Below are positions 23,955 to 37,439 of a DNA stretch of 64,000 bases, in pieces. Every line of letters begins with the position of its first letter. The stretch's first letter is position 1. Below the pieces are notes generated by a model. The model made no database searches, was not told the DNA's origin, and saw only the letters and a list, made by a program, of their open reading frames with translations. Made by a program: the position numbers and the translations under genes. The stretch spans positions 131,764 through 195,763 of the forward strand of contig CAJJDO010000004.1 in the NCBI GenBank assembly GCA_905183005.1, in the 5' to 3' direction. The DNA comes from Paramecium pentaurelia (Eukaryota; Ciliophora; Oligohymenophorea; Peniculida; Parameciidae).

Positions 23955-24997
23955 TCTACTATTTCCAAATATAATTATAAATAAATATATTTTAAATAAA
24001 AAATTCTGTTCTCATTCAAAATTTACTAAATCTACTTAGTTCCCTTTTTAACTTCTATATATCCATCTAATGTTCGGCTACTATTTAATTAGTATTTCTA
24101 CTTGTAAGTAATAAGGCATAAATAAAAATATAAATCCCTAGAGTCAACTCAAATTCATTTTTTTATATCATCAATCCATTTTATAAATCACCTAATTTAT
24201 GATATATGGCAAAATTTTGATAAATAATTTAAAACTTCATAGTATAAGAATATAAAAATATTTTTTAATCTTGAAATTATAATTACAGTTAAAGATTTAA
24301 AATGGTATTTTTCTGTTATATTTTGGTTTGTTTTAATAAATTGAATATATATAATAGTTTTATTAGAATTCCTTTATTAAATGAAAAATTCATATTCTTT
24401 GATATTAGACAGATACTAAAATATATCTACATTAATCAATTTTCAAATAAAATAAATGTTCATTGTCATTTAAATAAATAATAGTTTTAAGTTTCTTGAA
24501 TCAATTACTAATTTATTTTAGAGAAAGTTAATGCCAAATCTCTTATTACAATTAATAAGTTAATAATTTAAATAAATAATTATTCTTATAAAAGAATAAA
24601 TTGAAAATCATAGAATTATTATGCTATCATAGTAATTTTATAAAATATTTTAATTTTAAATAACAATTTTGAAATTAATTTTCCTAAATCGAAGGTTTTG
24701 TAAATAATTAATATTGTAAAAATTAATGTACTAATAATTGGATAGACAAAATAATATTAATTACTTAAACAGTCTATTAATCTATTTTATTAATTATCTA
24801 TCTGTGTCCATCTAATTATATTCACTTAATTTACAATAAAAAAGCTTGGTAATTTGTTTTATTATTCTGTGAAAAAGTAACCAACCTATAAGTATCATAT
24901 TTTCATTAATTATAGTATTCATCGGATACTGTTCAATTCTGCATCTAGTATGATAAATATATTACTTGCATATGAAGAATAATTTTAATTAAAGAAA
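23955..24997. other. Intergenic, about 1 kb, no gene seen
   Basis: AT-rich, with many short open stretches but none with protein-like composition. It lies between the starts of two divergent genes, so it should hold both promoters; no motif stands out. Confidence 0.5.
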
Positions 24998-26101
24998 ATG
25001 GACAATTATGAACCAAAACCATATTAAAAATTTGATTGGGAAGAATACAATAGAAAAAGTGCAATTGAAAAGGAATAGTATGAAAAAATATCCAAAGAAA
25101 TTTAAGAAACTTAGGAAAGATCAAAACAAACTTTAGCAAGCTTGGAGATAACATTCAAAAATCTTGATGAAGCAAAAACTTAAGCTAGATAAACTGTTGA
25201 TAATATAGATAAGTTTAAAAAATAGTTCAGTGATGCTATGGATAAATTATTAGAAAATATTGGAAGATCTATGGGAGCAAATAATATTAAATCAGATGAA
25301 TAAAATCCTAAAACTGCTCAAGAAGTTACTGTTGAATAAGCATCAAAACTAATAACTAAAAATGTATTAATATTATGTGGAGCTGGTTTAAGTTATGCAA
25401 GTGGAGTACCAACATTTAGAGGCAAAGATGGATATTGGACAAAAGGAGAAGATACATTTGAATGCCAAAAGGTTTTGACAAATGAATTTTTAACAAGTAA
25501 TCCAGATTTATGTTGGGAATGGCATAAAGACTTTTAAAAGATGCTAATTAATAAAAAACCTAATGCAGGACACATAGCAATTGCCAATTATAAAAAGAAG
25601 AATCCAAATACTTTAATAGTATCATAAAATATTGATAATATTCTCACTTCTATACTACCTTAAAAATAAATCAAACATGGTCATTATGAATCAATCTATG
25701 AAATACATGGTAATATCAAATATATGAGATGCATGAAAGAATGCACTCTCAAAAAAGATGAATTAGCCACACTTTATGATATGCCAGATCTTACTAAGAA
25801 TTTAAGACCAAAATGCCCTCAATGTGGAGAAGATGCAAGACCTCATATATTATTTTTTGATGAATCCTATACTAATGAAAATTGTAGGATCTAAGAGTTA
25901 TAAGAAAAGTATGATAACTATGATACCATCATAGTGGTTGGTACAATGCTTGAAACAGGATGTGCTAAATCAACTGTTTGCAAATTTATTAAAAAAAAGG
26001 CCATTATAATTGAGATTAACCCAGAACCTATAATTGAAGTTGGAAATACTTATCAAATAAAAGGAAAATCAGAAGAAATCTTGCCAAAATTATTGAAATG
26101 A
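24998..26101 (+). CDS. Sirtuin (NAD-dependent deacylase) with coiled-coil N-terminus
   Basis: 367 residues, intronless. Residues 1-105 are a charged coiled coil. The sirtuin core has CGAGLSYASGVPTFRG (NAD site), SQNIDN, the catalytic His in YEIHG, zinc ligands RCMKEC and CPQCGE, and VVGTMLETG. The PTFRG form of the NAD motif is shared with SIRT5-type and some bacterial sirtuins, whereas SIRT1-3 have PDFR. The stretch after QNIDN is shorter than usual before the zinc module. Target and location are unknown; no signal peptide is seen. Confidence 0.93.
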
Positions 26102-26347
26102 AATTTATTATATGTAATTCTCATTTAAATTAAATTAAATTATTTAGATTTTATTATCTCTATGATTTATGTTTCTTGATTTTATAAATATACTTTGAAA
26201 ATTATGAATCTAATCTAGCAATTAAATTTATTACAGAATAGAAGATACAACTGAATAATTTGAATATAATATACTTATTATATAATTTTAGAATAACTAG
26301 ATTCTTATATAAATGAATAAGATTATAATTATTAATATATCATATAT
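26102..26347. other. Short intergenic spacer between convergent genes
   Basis: About 250 bp of AT-rich DNA, no feature seen. Confidence 0.5.
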
Positions 26348-26880
26348 TCATAACTAATATACATTATTATCCCATCTAAAAGTATTGCATTCATTAATAT
26401 TATCTCCTAATTTGATAGCTAGATCAGTTGATAATATTCCAAATTCAAGATCATTTAGACTTACTTTATAATAAAGTAAATTATCCTTTATAAACAACTA
26501 ATTTGCTTCAAAGTTTTCTGAATATCCATTTTAAGCTATCTAATATATATCATTTATATTACTATTTTCCATTAATTATCTACAAGTTAAATATCATTAT
26601 ATATTATTGGAGTGGATTATACTTTAACAAAATTGAATTCTCCCCAACATTTAGATACAAATCTATAATCTGCATGTCTTCCAGTCTTATTTTTAGTCAA
26701 GTTCTTATAAAAGAATTACTACTATTATTTCTTAAATAATACAAAAAATCTGACATCCTTAATACATGATGTAAAGTTTTTAGGTTCAGTTTCTTCTAAA
26801 TATAGAAATCCTTTATGATCTATGAACATAAAATAATCTCTATTAAAGACACTCATTCGATATTTTATTTTATTCATCAT
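26348..26880 (-). CDS. UPF0598 (C8orf82-like) family protein
   Basis: 169 residues with one 23-nt intron. The segment DYFMFIDHKGFLYLEE followed by KNFTSCIKDVRFFVLF, then GRHADYRFVSKCWGEFNFV, matches the order and spacing of the UPF0598 family (human C8orf82), whose function is not established. The length is a little shorter than human. A short Gln run (KQQQQF) is a local insertion. No signal peptide or membrane segment is evident. The first of two adjacent ATGs is taken as start. Confidence 0.82.
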
Positions 26881-27686
26881 TTTCTTTATATGTGTAAATT
26901 GTATTTTAATTTATTATAAATCAAAATAGTATTAACTTTGTTTTTTTTTGTATTCTTATTATTCCTAATGTATAAATCTGGGATCAAGTAAAAAGCTGAT
27001 TTTTATTCTAATTTTAAGTTGAGTAGATTATTTTTAGTATAAATTTATGTATTATCTAATATAATAAAAGCACGGCATTTTTGATTAAGAATTTTAATTC
27101 AATTATAAAACTTCACTTTATAATTACAAAATTTAGAATTGTTTTTTTTAATTATTTCACTAACTAACCAGATTCTTTTTTAATAAAGAATACTATTGAA
27201 AATGATAATTATTTTCTCATAGAATTTATGTATAAAATAATAATTTATAAATTTATTATTCAATAAATACTATTAGTATTGTTATAATTAACTATAAAAT
27301 TTAGCATTATTATAAATAGTTTTAATCTTGTCATATAATATGATAAAATATTTTGAATATTGTATATGTTTAAATATTATTATTAATCATACTGATTAAT
27401 TATTCCAAATTTATTATAAAAATATCAGATTTTGAACTTTAAGAATCAGAAATTGAATTATTTTTTGATCTTCAATTCTATTATTTTAAAATCGAATTCT
27501 GATCCTGAGAATAGTAAATTTTTAAGTTCATTTTTCTTTTAAATCTTTCAAATAATTTGAATACTATAAATTTCTATAGTTATTTATAATCTTTTTAGGA
27601 TTGATAAAAGAATATAATAAGAAAATTGATATTTAAATTAAAAAATGTTTATGAATTTAAATTAATTAGTTATTAATTAATTATTA
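26881..27686. other. Intergenic, about 800 bp, no gene seen
   Basis: AT-rich DNA downstream of the PP2C gene and upstream of the UPF0598 gene. No supported frame. Confidence 0.5.
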
Positions 27687-29174
27687 TCAAATGATATATC
27701 TAGTTTTTACTTTATTTGTTTATTCGTCCAAACACGATTTTTTGTTTAATTATTATTTTAATATTCGATTCTAAAAATTTTAGACTAAAGCTGATTTATT
27801 ATTATTGTTTATGGAAGTATTTTGATTGCAATTATTTAGACTACTAAATTATGAAAAGTTTTCATCATTTCTTTTTGGAATTTGCTGACTATTTTATATA
27901 CATTAATATATTACCTTATTCTTGGTCTACTATTTATATGATAAGTCTCTTCAATTCTTTCAACTGAATTACTATATGTACATTTTGTTTCTTTCTATTC
28001 TTCTTTTTGTGAATTTATTTAAAAGGCAATAATTAATAAAGTAACATTGTCACTACTTTTTTTTAATATAGCTTCTTTCAATACAGAATCAACTGCAGTC
28101 GATAATACTGAATGTAAATTAGATTTATTATTATTTTAAATATCTTGCCAAATGATATTAATAACCTCTCCTGATGACATCTTATCAAAAATACCATCAC
28201 CTAAAATTATATTAATGTTACATACATCCCAAAACAATGAAATCATGATCTTAATTAATTTTAAATATTTTGACATCTGGTTCAGATATAACAACATTTG
28301 AATTTCCACCAAATTATTCAAATTTAGCTTCTATATCACCAAAAGTTCTTGAAACTGATAAACGTCCTGGTATAACTCTAACTGGTCCAGTAACTTACGT
28401 TCCTTCTTCATTAATTCCTTAAGTTTAATATATTTTGCCTCCTCCTCTTTAGATTCTCTCTGCTTCTGTTTCTGGTTTATGATCAATTGATAAATTTGCT
28501 ACTCTTTTCCCTGTTTAAGAACTTAGTACAGCTCTACTATCTCCAACATTAGCTACATAGCAAACATCTCCAACAATTAAACAAACTATAGCACATGAAC
28601 CACTTCTTTCTTGGATTCCTTTTGAATATTAATCTAATGCATAAGCTAAAAAATGATTTTCTGCTGCTTCAAATCCTTTTCTTATGGCTCCTACAGGATT
28701 CCATGGAAATTCAGGTTCTTTTATTACAAATTAATGTAAATTATCTCTTAAAAAGTCAGCACAAGCTGCTCCTCCATGTCCATCATAAACTCCAAAAAAT
28801 GAACATTTTGGCCAATTCTCTGTTGCTCTATTTTATGGCTTAACTATATTCAAAATTATAGAGACTCTATCTTCATTATAATCTCTAACAATTCCTTAAT
28901 TTGTATTAGCAGCATAAGCTCTAATTATTCCATTTCTACCTGATGAACATTTAGTTGGTTCATAATTCGGTAAGACAGATTATTTTTTGAATGATTACTC
29001 TTCCAAACTAGAAAAATTTAATTCTAATGTTTTTTTCACAGGTTGCTTTATTAATGGAGATGCATCATATTTTTAATAGGATTTATTTTGGCTTTCAAAA
29101 GGTCTCTTAGGATTTGTATCTTTCTATAAGTATTTATTCAAAAAGGATGGGGCATCCCTTGATTTATAATTCAT
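27687..29174 (-). CDS. PP2C-type Ser/Thr phosphatase
   Basis: 478 residues and two introns of 25 and 26 nt. Metal-binding and catalytic motifs are all present: RDYNEDR, FFGVYDGHGGAACADFL, ANVGDSRAV, DHKPETEAE, SVSRTFGDIEAK, LGCDGIFDKMS (completed by the first splice) and SSDNVTLLII. The N-terminal 95 residues and C-terminal 95 residues are Lys/Gln/Asn-rich and disordered. PP2C enzymes are monomeric Mg/Mn-dependent phosphatases that often oppose MAPK and stress kinases. Confidence 0.94.
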
Positions 29175-30197
29175 TAGTTATATTAATAAATTTGAATTTA
29201 TATTTACATAATGACCAACGGATAAATTCTAAATGATATTAACTTTTAATCTTAAAAATATATTATAAAATTAAACTTTTTTTGTTATCTCTTTTGTATA
29301 ATGAGATTATTCACATTTCTTTTCATAACAATCATAAATTTGATAAAATTTATTAAGGTAAATATTTTATCAATTATTTCATACTAAATAGAATATTGAT
29401 ATTGAAGTTTTCTTCTTTATTAATAAATTAAGAGTTTAATAAGACCTTTATTTATAATAAAATAGACTTGATCTTCTTATTCAAAAAGGATCTTTTTATT
29501 ATATATCAATTTGAAATTACTATAAAATCTAAATGAATATTTATAGAGGATGAATTTATAGATCTAAGTAAGATAAAATACCTTAAATTAATTTAAATTA
29601 ATAATAAGAATCTAATTGAATGAAAAATTGCTTATTAAAAAAATTAGATAAAACTATTATTAAGCAGACATTAAAATATCTTCTTGATAAACTTCAAAAT
29701 ATAACAACCTACTTTATTATTTATTTAAAATGTGAGAGGATTGAAACCTATTAATTAAGCTTTCCTTTTTTCCTTATAAATTAAACGTAAAACTTTTCAT
29801 GTATAAAAATGTTCCAATCAAAAATCTCCATTAACTGTCTTATATATATATATTCTAGCCTTAGTATAAAGTTTGTGGTTTCAATTTATATTAAAGAAAC
29901 AATATAATTGTTAGAAATTAGAAATTGAAAACTAAAAGTATTTTGATAAATTAAAAATAATTGAAAAACTAAATATTAATTTTAGATGATAATTTTGTTG
30001 ATATTTTAAAATCCTTTTCTAATTTGCAGTATTTTCATAATAAATTGGCTTAATAACATTAATAATATCTATAGAGATTATTTTAATTCTTCCAATTAAT
30101 TTTTTATATTTCTTACATCCAAAAATTATATGGAATTGTTATTTAGATATATTGAAATATTAATTGATGATATTTGAATAAATATATAATGGGATTC
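29175..30197. other. Intergenic, about 1 kb, no gene seen
   Basis: AT-rich DNA between the PP2C start and the end of the Gln-rich gene. No supported frame or RNA gene. Confidence 0.5.
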
Positions 30198-32507
30198 TCA
30201 CACTTTTTGGAGGATACATTAATAATTGAATTACTATTAACTGATTGGAATAGTGTTGGGGGATTAATTGGATTGCAAAACTTCAAAAGGTTAAGTTGTA
30301 TAGTTTTATGGTATCTATGTCTATAAAACCAAATGTTATTATCTTAAGGGGGAAGTAACCTAAAGTTGTATAAAATGATAATTTACTTAATGGATTTGTT
30401 AGATTTATTAAATAGTTTATTATGGTTATATTTAATAAACAGATTATTGAATTTAAGTATTTTATTATTATAATATGGGTTATTATGAAACTAACATAAT
30501 TTATTATTATTATTGTGATGGTTACATGAGTATTTAAGGTTATTACATAATTTAGTGTTATCTGATTGGTGATGTTGCATCTTATTAAATGAATTATGTA
30601 TGTGTGACTATTTATTATTATTGTACAGCCACTTATTAAACCATCTCTTATTATATTCCCTACATTAATACTCTTTATTGTGCAACAGATGCTACTTATT
30701 AAGGTTAAGCAATAACTAAATTTGGTTATTGAGTCATCATTTAAACAGTTTAAGTATTTGCATATTAAGTTTATTAGCCTACTAATTATACAGTTTAACC
30801 AATTAGATGAGGCTATTAAATTTGAATATGCTATTATGAATATGTTTCAACATTTTAAGTAGGTTGAACCATAATAACTTATTATACTGGTTGCATTTCT
30901 TAAACTTATACAACTTATTATTAAATAATAGGTTAAGCTTGAACTTAGATAATAGCTTATTATTAAACAACCTAAGGTTAGACTGCCACCAACTATTATT
31001 ATACAGATTAGACAGTAAAAAAGGACTCTTAATGTCTTAAAGATTATGGAGCTCCATATGTTCTTTATATAATTGTAGGTGTAACTTCTTCTTATATTAT
31101 TACTGGCTATCTAACACTTGAACATTTAGTTCTTATTGATTGTTTAGCAACCTAAAAAGTTAAATTTAAAATTACTTATGGCATAAGAATGCTTCTTACT
31201 GAATTAACTGGATAAACAACTTATTATTAAGTTCTTGGAACTAATCTTATAAAATCTTCACTTCTGGGTATAAAAAGTATGTCTTAAGCTTTTTCTTCTA
31301 TTACATCTGGTTTCTTCTTTTTAGAGATTTCTTCTGCATCCTATGGAGCATTCTTCTCTATACATTCGGCATCACAAACAGCCAATTTCATAGGTTCCTT
31401 TTATTTCTCCTTATCATCATCTTCACATTGTTATGGATTTCCATCTTTACTTCGAAAGCCATATCCATACATTAGATGAGATCGCTATTTTAATGTAACT
31501 TTAGCGGATAATTAATATTAGGCTTTTAATTCTGCCATTGATTTCATTTATAATTCCCAATTTGCTATAGCACCATTTGCAGATGTTTATTCTTCTTATT
31601 TCTTAAGAGCAGCAGCCATAGCTACATCGCATGCCATCTAAATTTTACCTGCTGAACTTTTAAATTATTTTTCCTAATATCTAATTAAAATATACTAACC
31701 TTTAAAGAAGCATCTGAAAAATTATATTTACTAAGCATTAACTTTCCTCCAAGTTTAGCATGATCAGCTTTAAGATTGTAGCCACCATATTTATACAACT
31801 ATTAATTTGTTAATTATATATAAATACAGCAGATGAACTTTCCTAGGCTTCTCCTTCAATACTACCTTAACCATTCATCATTTCATATTCGACAGTTTCA
31901 AACTAGATATATATATATACTATTTATACTTATCCTTAATCTTCTGATTTGGATATTCTATGTTATGATGTTGTTATTGTTTTTGTTACTATTGTTTGAG
32001 TTTAATAACTTGTCTATTAAGTACTCTATAATTAGGATTAAAATTACAGAAGATGTTTATACATTTAGCTAAGATTGACCTTAGACTTGCATTCCTACTT
32101 CATTTTATCCATTTTCTTCCATCCCATTAAACCTCATAGATGAAACCTGATTATAAATATTATTATAACACAATATACATTTCCATTCAAACGAGTAGAT
32201 TAACCATTTTATAGTTAATTACAATCGAATTGTATGGTTTCATGGTCATTTTTACTCTAATTAATAAACTGACAATAATGACTATTTTTACTTTTTTTTT
32301 AATTTCTCCTCCTATACTTGAATACTACTATGTATAAGTATCCCCTCCGTCATACTTAATTTCACTCTCCATTTGTTAGAAATCCTACTGAAAAATAAAA
32401 CCATTAAATTTTACTTAAAATTTCCCTTGATTGTTTTAGGATTAATAGTTATGCTAAGAACTTTCAAACTGAGAGGATGTTTTACTCATATTTACGATTT
32501 TACTCAT
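30198..32507 (-). CDS. Large Gln/Val-rich protein
   Basis: About 715 residues with six inferred introns of 22-35 nt. The N-terminal 180 residues are polar and Gln/Ser-rich. The middle (ALYKYGGYNLKADHAKLGGK, then an Ala-rich helix KIQMACDVAMAAALKKQEE) looks ordered. The C-terminal 350 residues are dominated by Gln alternating with Val, Ile and Pro (such as VQVQEMQPVQQVIMVQPTQ), almost all Gln as TAA/TAG. Such Val/Gln/Pro tracts are reminiscent of cortical epiplasm proteins, but I see no alveolin repeat and do not assign it. Exon 2 may end at either of two donors nine bases apart. The complement gives a misleading Tyr-rich frame on the plus strand. Confidence 0.75.
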
Positions 32508-33344
32508 TAGATTTGATAAATAGTTTTAATATTTTATTTTTGTAGCAGAAATTAATCACCTTTTAAATACTCAAAGCCATTATTAATTTTTTATAAAAGA
32601 TTATTATTCATTACAGTATATAATTTGTTTCTATTAAATTTAATAAATAATGCATGCAGTATTTAACCACCCAAAAACTAATTCTAAACTTAAATTATTA
32701 TATAATTAAATTATCAGTTTTATAAAAGCAGCTCATGAAAAATTCAAAAATTCATTTTTATTTTTATTATTTCACATTATTTAGTTACATTTTATTCTTA
32801 AGAATCAGCCTAAGTTGAGAGTTAATTTAATTCGATCTCAAATATTTTAATAGAAGTAATATACTTATCTGATATTTGACCAATACTATATTAAATTTTA
32901 TGCTATTGTGACAAACTAAAGAAAATTTATTCAAAAGAATTCATAATTTTGTGAAAATAATAAGAGTCAGTAACTCATTTTATAAATATTGATAAGAATA
33001 AAAAAATACTAAGTAAGTTAAATGAAGAAATTAAATAGTTTACAAATTTTATTATGAAATAAACTTAAACTATTTTCTAAGTCCGATGATGTTTAAATAT
33101 AACTTTAACATATAACTTTAAAAAATTATTTTTAATACTGCTTTGTGTAATTCAAATAGGATTTAAGTTCCAATAGAGTAAATAATCTTATATAATTTAT
33201 TTAATCAATAATAATATTGAATCTTAATGGAATATATTAATTTATAGAAATTTCTAAAGAAATTATATAAATAATTAATTTAAATCATATAAATTCCTTG
33301 TAGGACTCTTAAATATATAATTATATTTAATTTTTAATAATAAC
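32508..33344. other. Intergenic, about 840 bp, no gene seen
   Basis: Divergent promoter region between the Gln-rich protein and N-myristoyltransferase genes. No motif or frame stands out. Confidence 0.5.
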
Positions 33345-34733
33345 ATGCAACAAAAAGAAAAGTAAGAATAAGAATCAAGTGAAGAAGAAGTAGAAGTCTA
33401 ACCTTAATAGTAATAATAAGTAGTAGTAAAGAAAAATATTTAATATAACTAATAATTAATTGACAAATTAAATAAACCTCATCAATTTTGGTAAACTCAA
33501 CCTATGCCCAATATCAATGAGATGGATAAATTAAAACCTGGACCCATTCAACTTGGAGTATTGGCTGAAGTCAGAAAGGATCCATTTAACTTAATTGAAA
33601 AATATGAATGGTTTAATGTTGATTTAAGAAATGAAGAATAAGCATAATAAGTAAGAAATATAAATTAATTAGGTATACACTTTATTGAAAGAAAATTATG
33701 TTGAAGATGATGATAATATGTTTAGATTTGATTATTCAATAGAATTTTTGAGATGGGCATTATTACCTCCTGGATAATATGCTGATTGGTTGGTTGGTGT
33801 AAGAGTCAATTAGAAATTAGTTGGATTCATATCAGGTATTCCTGTAACACTTTTTATTGAAAATTAATAAAATAAGGTGAAGATGACAGAAATTAATTTC
33901 TTATGTGTCCATAAAAAAATAAGATCCAATAGATTAGCTCCTGTTTTAATAAAAGAAATTACTAGAAGAGTACATATCAAGAATATGTGGTAAGCTGTTT
34001 ATACAGCAGGGATTGTTGTCCCAACACCAATTTCATAAACTAGATATTATCATAGAAGTTTGAATGCAAAGAAGTTAATTGAAGTTGGATTCTCTTCATT
34101 ATCAGCAAGATAGACAATCTCAAGATAACAAAAGTTGTATAAATTACCTGAAGAACCAAAGACTCCAGGACTTAGACCAATGAAAAAGAAAGATGTAGCT
34201 TAGGTTACTAAATTATTAAATGAATATTTGAAGTAAAATAAAATCAATCTATTTAGAAATTTTAAGTTATATTTTAAATATACAGAAGAAGAAGTGAAAC
34301 ATTGGTTTTTACCTAGAAAAGATGTGATTAGTACATATGTAGTAGAAAAGGAATAAGGTATTGTTACAGATTTTTTGTCATTTTATAATTTACCAAGTTA
34401 AGTGATAAATAATCCTAAACATACACACTTAAAAGTAATATTATATAAATAAATCTTTTAAGGCTGCATATTCTTATTATAATGTTGCAACTTAAACACC
34501 TATTGTATAATTAATGTATGATGCATTGATTTTAGCTAAAAATGAAGGTTTTGATGTTTTTAATGCATTAGATATAATGGATAATGATAAATTTTTAAAG
34601 GTATTTACGTTATCAATAATTTTAGGAATTAATGTTTTGTTCAGGAGATGGATAATTAAATTATTATTTATATAATTGGAAATTAGAAAACGATATGCTT
34701 AAACCAGAAGAGATAGGAATTGTTCTTGTATGA
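33345..34733 (+). CDS. NMT: Glycylpeptide N-myristoyltransferase
   Basis: 437 residues with introns at 33651-33672, 34435-34462 and 34601-34625. The N-terminus is Gln/Glu-rich, as in ribosome-binding NMT tails. Signature blocks follow: HQFWQTQPMP, then EINFLCVHKKIRSNRLAPVL, VHIKNMWQAVYTAG, RYYHRSLNAKKLIEVGFS, and near the end GDGQLNYYLYNW. The chain stops at EEIGIVLV, so the C-terminal carboxylate used as catalytic base sits at the normal place. The usual GIGDG motif is changed to CSGDG. It transfers myristate from myristoyl-CoA to N-terminal Gly. At least five proteins in this window carry candidate sites. Confidence 0.95.
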
Positions 34734-34841
34734 GTTATAAATACATATAAATTTATATATTAAATACTTTATTTATTTAATATAGAGTAATTCCAAATGT
34801 TCTATTTAAAAATACATTAATATATTTTTGAATATAATATT
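34734..34841. other. Short spacer between convergent genes
   Basis: About 108 bp between the stop codons of the NMT and GMPPB genes. Confidence 0.6.
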
Positions 34842-36001
34842 TCACATTATAACTGTATTTTTGTTATAGATGTTACTTGTAATACCTCTATGTGGTAATA
34901 TAAAACTTTGATTTATATAGACTTCATCTTTTACTTAGACATCTTCACCACAAACAGAAACACCTTCTATCCTAACCCATTTACCTATAGTAGATGACCA
35001 TCCAATAATAGATTCATTAATCCAACTATTTGCATTGATTATCACTCCTTTCAAAAGAACACAATTCTTCAATCTCACTCCCTCTTTAACTTAACAATCT
35101 GGTCCAATTATTACATTAGGTCCAATTACAGCATTAGGATCAATTTAAGCAGAAGCATCAATTAATACATTTCCTACAATGTTGTTACCCTTTGCTAATA
35201 CATCAGGTGTATGTGTTTTATAACTTTCCAAAATGAGAACAGTTCCTGCTAAGTAATCTTTAGGTTATCCCACATCCTTCCAAAATCCTGGTAGTATGTA
35301 TTGATATAATTATCCTTCCTTAGCCATTATTGGAAAGATTTCTCTTTCTATAGATGTTGGTTTTAACTAATTAGATAATTTTATTTCTTACAGGAATCCT
35401 ATCAATCATGCTGACATTAAATAAATAGAGTCCAGAATTAATCTTATTACTAATAAATTCTTAAGGTTTCTCAATGAAATCCTTAATTCTACCTGTTTCA
35501 TCAGCTAATATGACTCCATATTTTGATGGATCATCTACTTCATTGACGAATATTGTTCTATAAATATAAATATTTTAAACCCTTCATGATTATGCTATTT
35601 GTGAAATTGCAACAGTTTATCAAGTGGGAATTCACATATTATATCACTGTTAAGTACAAAGAACAAACCATCAGGATTATCCTTAATAATATGATCTTTA
35701 GCAAGTCTAATAGGACCAGCAGTTCCTAAAGGTTCTGTTTCTTAAGAGCAGATGATTTTGACTTTATAAAGATCTTATAATTTATTGATTTATTCCTTCA
35801 TAGTGTCTGGTTGATAATTGATGGCTAAAATAATTTCTTACACTCCAACTTTTACCTAAGGTTTTAAGTAATAAATACTAATGCTTCAATTTGATGCATG
35901 AGAATTGGTTTATTTGCAAATTCAACAAGAGGTTTGGGACATTTAAATGTAAGAGGTCTCAATCTAGTTCCATATCCTCCAACAAGAATTAATGCTTTCA
36001 T
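34842..36001 (-). CDS. GMPPB: GDP-mannose pyrophosphorylase (mannose-1-phosphate guanylyltransferase)
   Basis: 362 residues and three introns of 23, 23 and 25 nt. The nucleotidyltransferase core shows LILVGGYGTRLRPLT, CPKPLVEFANKP, GTAGPIRLAKDH, FVLNSDIICEFP and DFIEKPQEF. The C-terminal third is a left-handed beta-helix of hexapeptide repeats (such as VIGPNVIIGPDCQVKEGVRL). The length equals that of the GMPPB family. It makes GDP-mannose from mannose-1-phosphate and GTP, feeding N-glycosylation and GPI anchors. Its start is only 48 bp from the divergent aspartic protease start. Confidence 0.95.
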
Positions 36002-36049
36002 GAGTTAATTTATATATGATTTATTAATTTATCAAAATCGTTATTTGAA

Positions 36050-37363
36050 ATGATAAACACTTTTTAACTTTTATGTCTAATGGCTTATGTATCTTAATCT
36101 ATAAATATGTAATATTGGATTGTTGATTATAAGTGAAAATAATCAGAAATTCTTAGAACCAGATCCAAAAAAGGTCTATCATATTCGATTATAGGAAAAA
36201 GAAACTAAGGTGTATGACAAATAAAGCTTTTACAAACTTGTGGCTCTTCATTAGAATAAATTAAAAGATCCTTCATTTGTTTAAATTTCAAAGTAGGATC
36301 CATAATATATGAGAATGCATAATTATAAGAATATCTAATATACTGCTGATATAGGAATAGGATAAGCAGATAATACTTTTAAAGTTGTATTGGATACTGG
36401 TAGTGCTAACTTATGGATAAATTCAAATAGATGCTAAGAAGAAGGTTGTTTAAGACATAAATAATATAAACATGAGGATAGTTAGTCATTTATATCGTTA
36501 AATTAAGAATTAAATGTAGAATTTGGTAGTGGAGATTTGAAAGGGATTGTTAATGCTGATACAATCTATTTTGGAGATGTCACTTTACCAAGATAAAATT
36601 TAGCAGAAATCATCAGTGAAAATGGATCTATATTTAGAGATTTGGATTTTGATGGTATATTAGGTTTAGCTTATCCAAAGATGGCTCCTATAGATTTTAA
36701 TCCAGTTTTTGATAACATGATGTAATAAAATTTTTTAGAAAGAAATCAATTTGCATTTTATTTTGCCAAAGATGCTAATGATATTTCTCATAGTGAATTT
36801 ATTATGGGAGGATACAATCCATCTCATGTTGATGGAGATATTCATTATCATAATGTTATAGATAAATATTATTGGATGATCAAAGCTGATAACATTCTAG
36901 TTGATAATAAAGATATAGGTTTATGCAATCATTCATGTAGACTAGTAGTTGATACTGGTTCATCAATTATGAGTGGACCCTTTGATGATTTAAGAACATT
37001 ATTAAAAGAATTGAATGTTAGGTCTCATTGTCATGAAATCAACACACTACCAATAATTACATTTTAAATTGATAATATTGATTATACTTTAGAACCTAAT
37101 GAATATATTAAGCCTACTAATTTTGATGGTGCTTAATTAGCAGAATTAAATGATGGAGATGATTTATGTAAATAATCTTTGTCATCTTATTAGAAACTTT
37201 AATTGAAATTAATAATTGGGATTGCATAGCAGCCTTCATACCATTAGATATTTAATAACCTTAAGGACCAGCTTGGATATTAGGTGACATTTTTCTTAGA
37301 AAGTATTATAGTATTTTCGACAGAGAAAAAGATTAAGTTGGATTTGCAAAAGCAAAAAAATGA
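36050..37363 (+). CDS. Secreted/lysosomal aspartic protease (pepsin/cathepsin D family)
   Basis: 420 residues with introns at 36109-36133 and 37168-37193. Starting at the ATG at 36050 gives a signal peptide, MINTFQLLCLMAYVSQ, then a propeptide of about 85 residues. Both active-site motifs are present: VVLDTGSANLW and VVDTGSSIMSGP. The flap is FGSGDLKG instead of the usual YGTG, so the flap Tyr is replaced by Phe. The C-terminal GPAWILGDIFLRKYYSIFD is typical. Eight or more Cys support disulfides. It likely works in food vacuoles or lysosomes. Confidence 0.93.
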
Positions 37364-37439
37364 ACTAAAAATTCCATAAAATTAAATTTATTGTAGTTTA
37401 GAATTTTAATATATTATAAATCAAATTTAAATATTTTAA

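Noticed and set aside
30200..31480. Long plus-strand frame rich in Tyr, Gln and Ile with several TGA codons, resembling a decayed surface antigen
   Set aside because: The opposite strand is open throughout with spliced, Gln-rich protein, and the Tyr/Ile codons are simply complements of TAA/TAG Gln codons.
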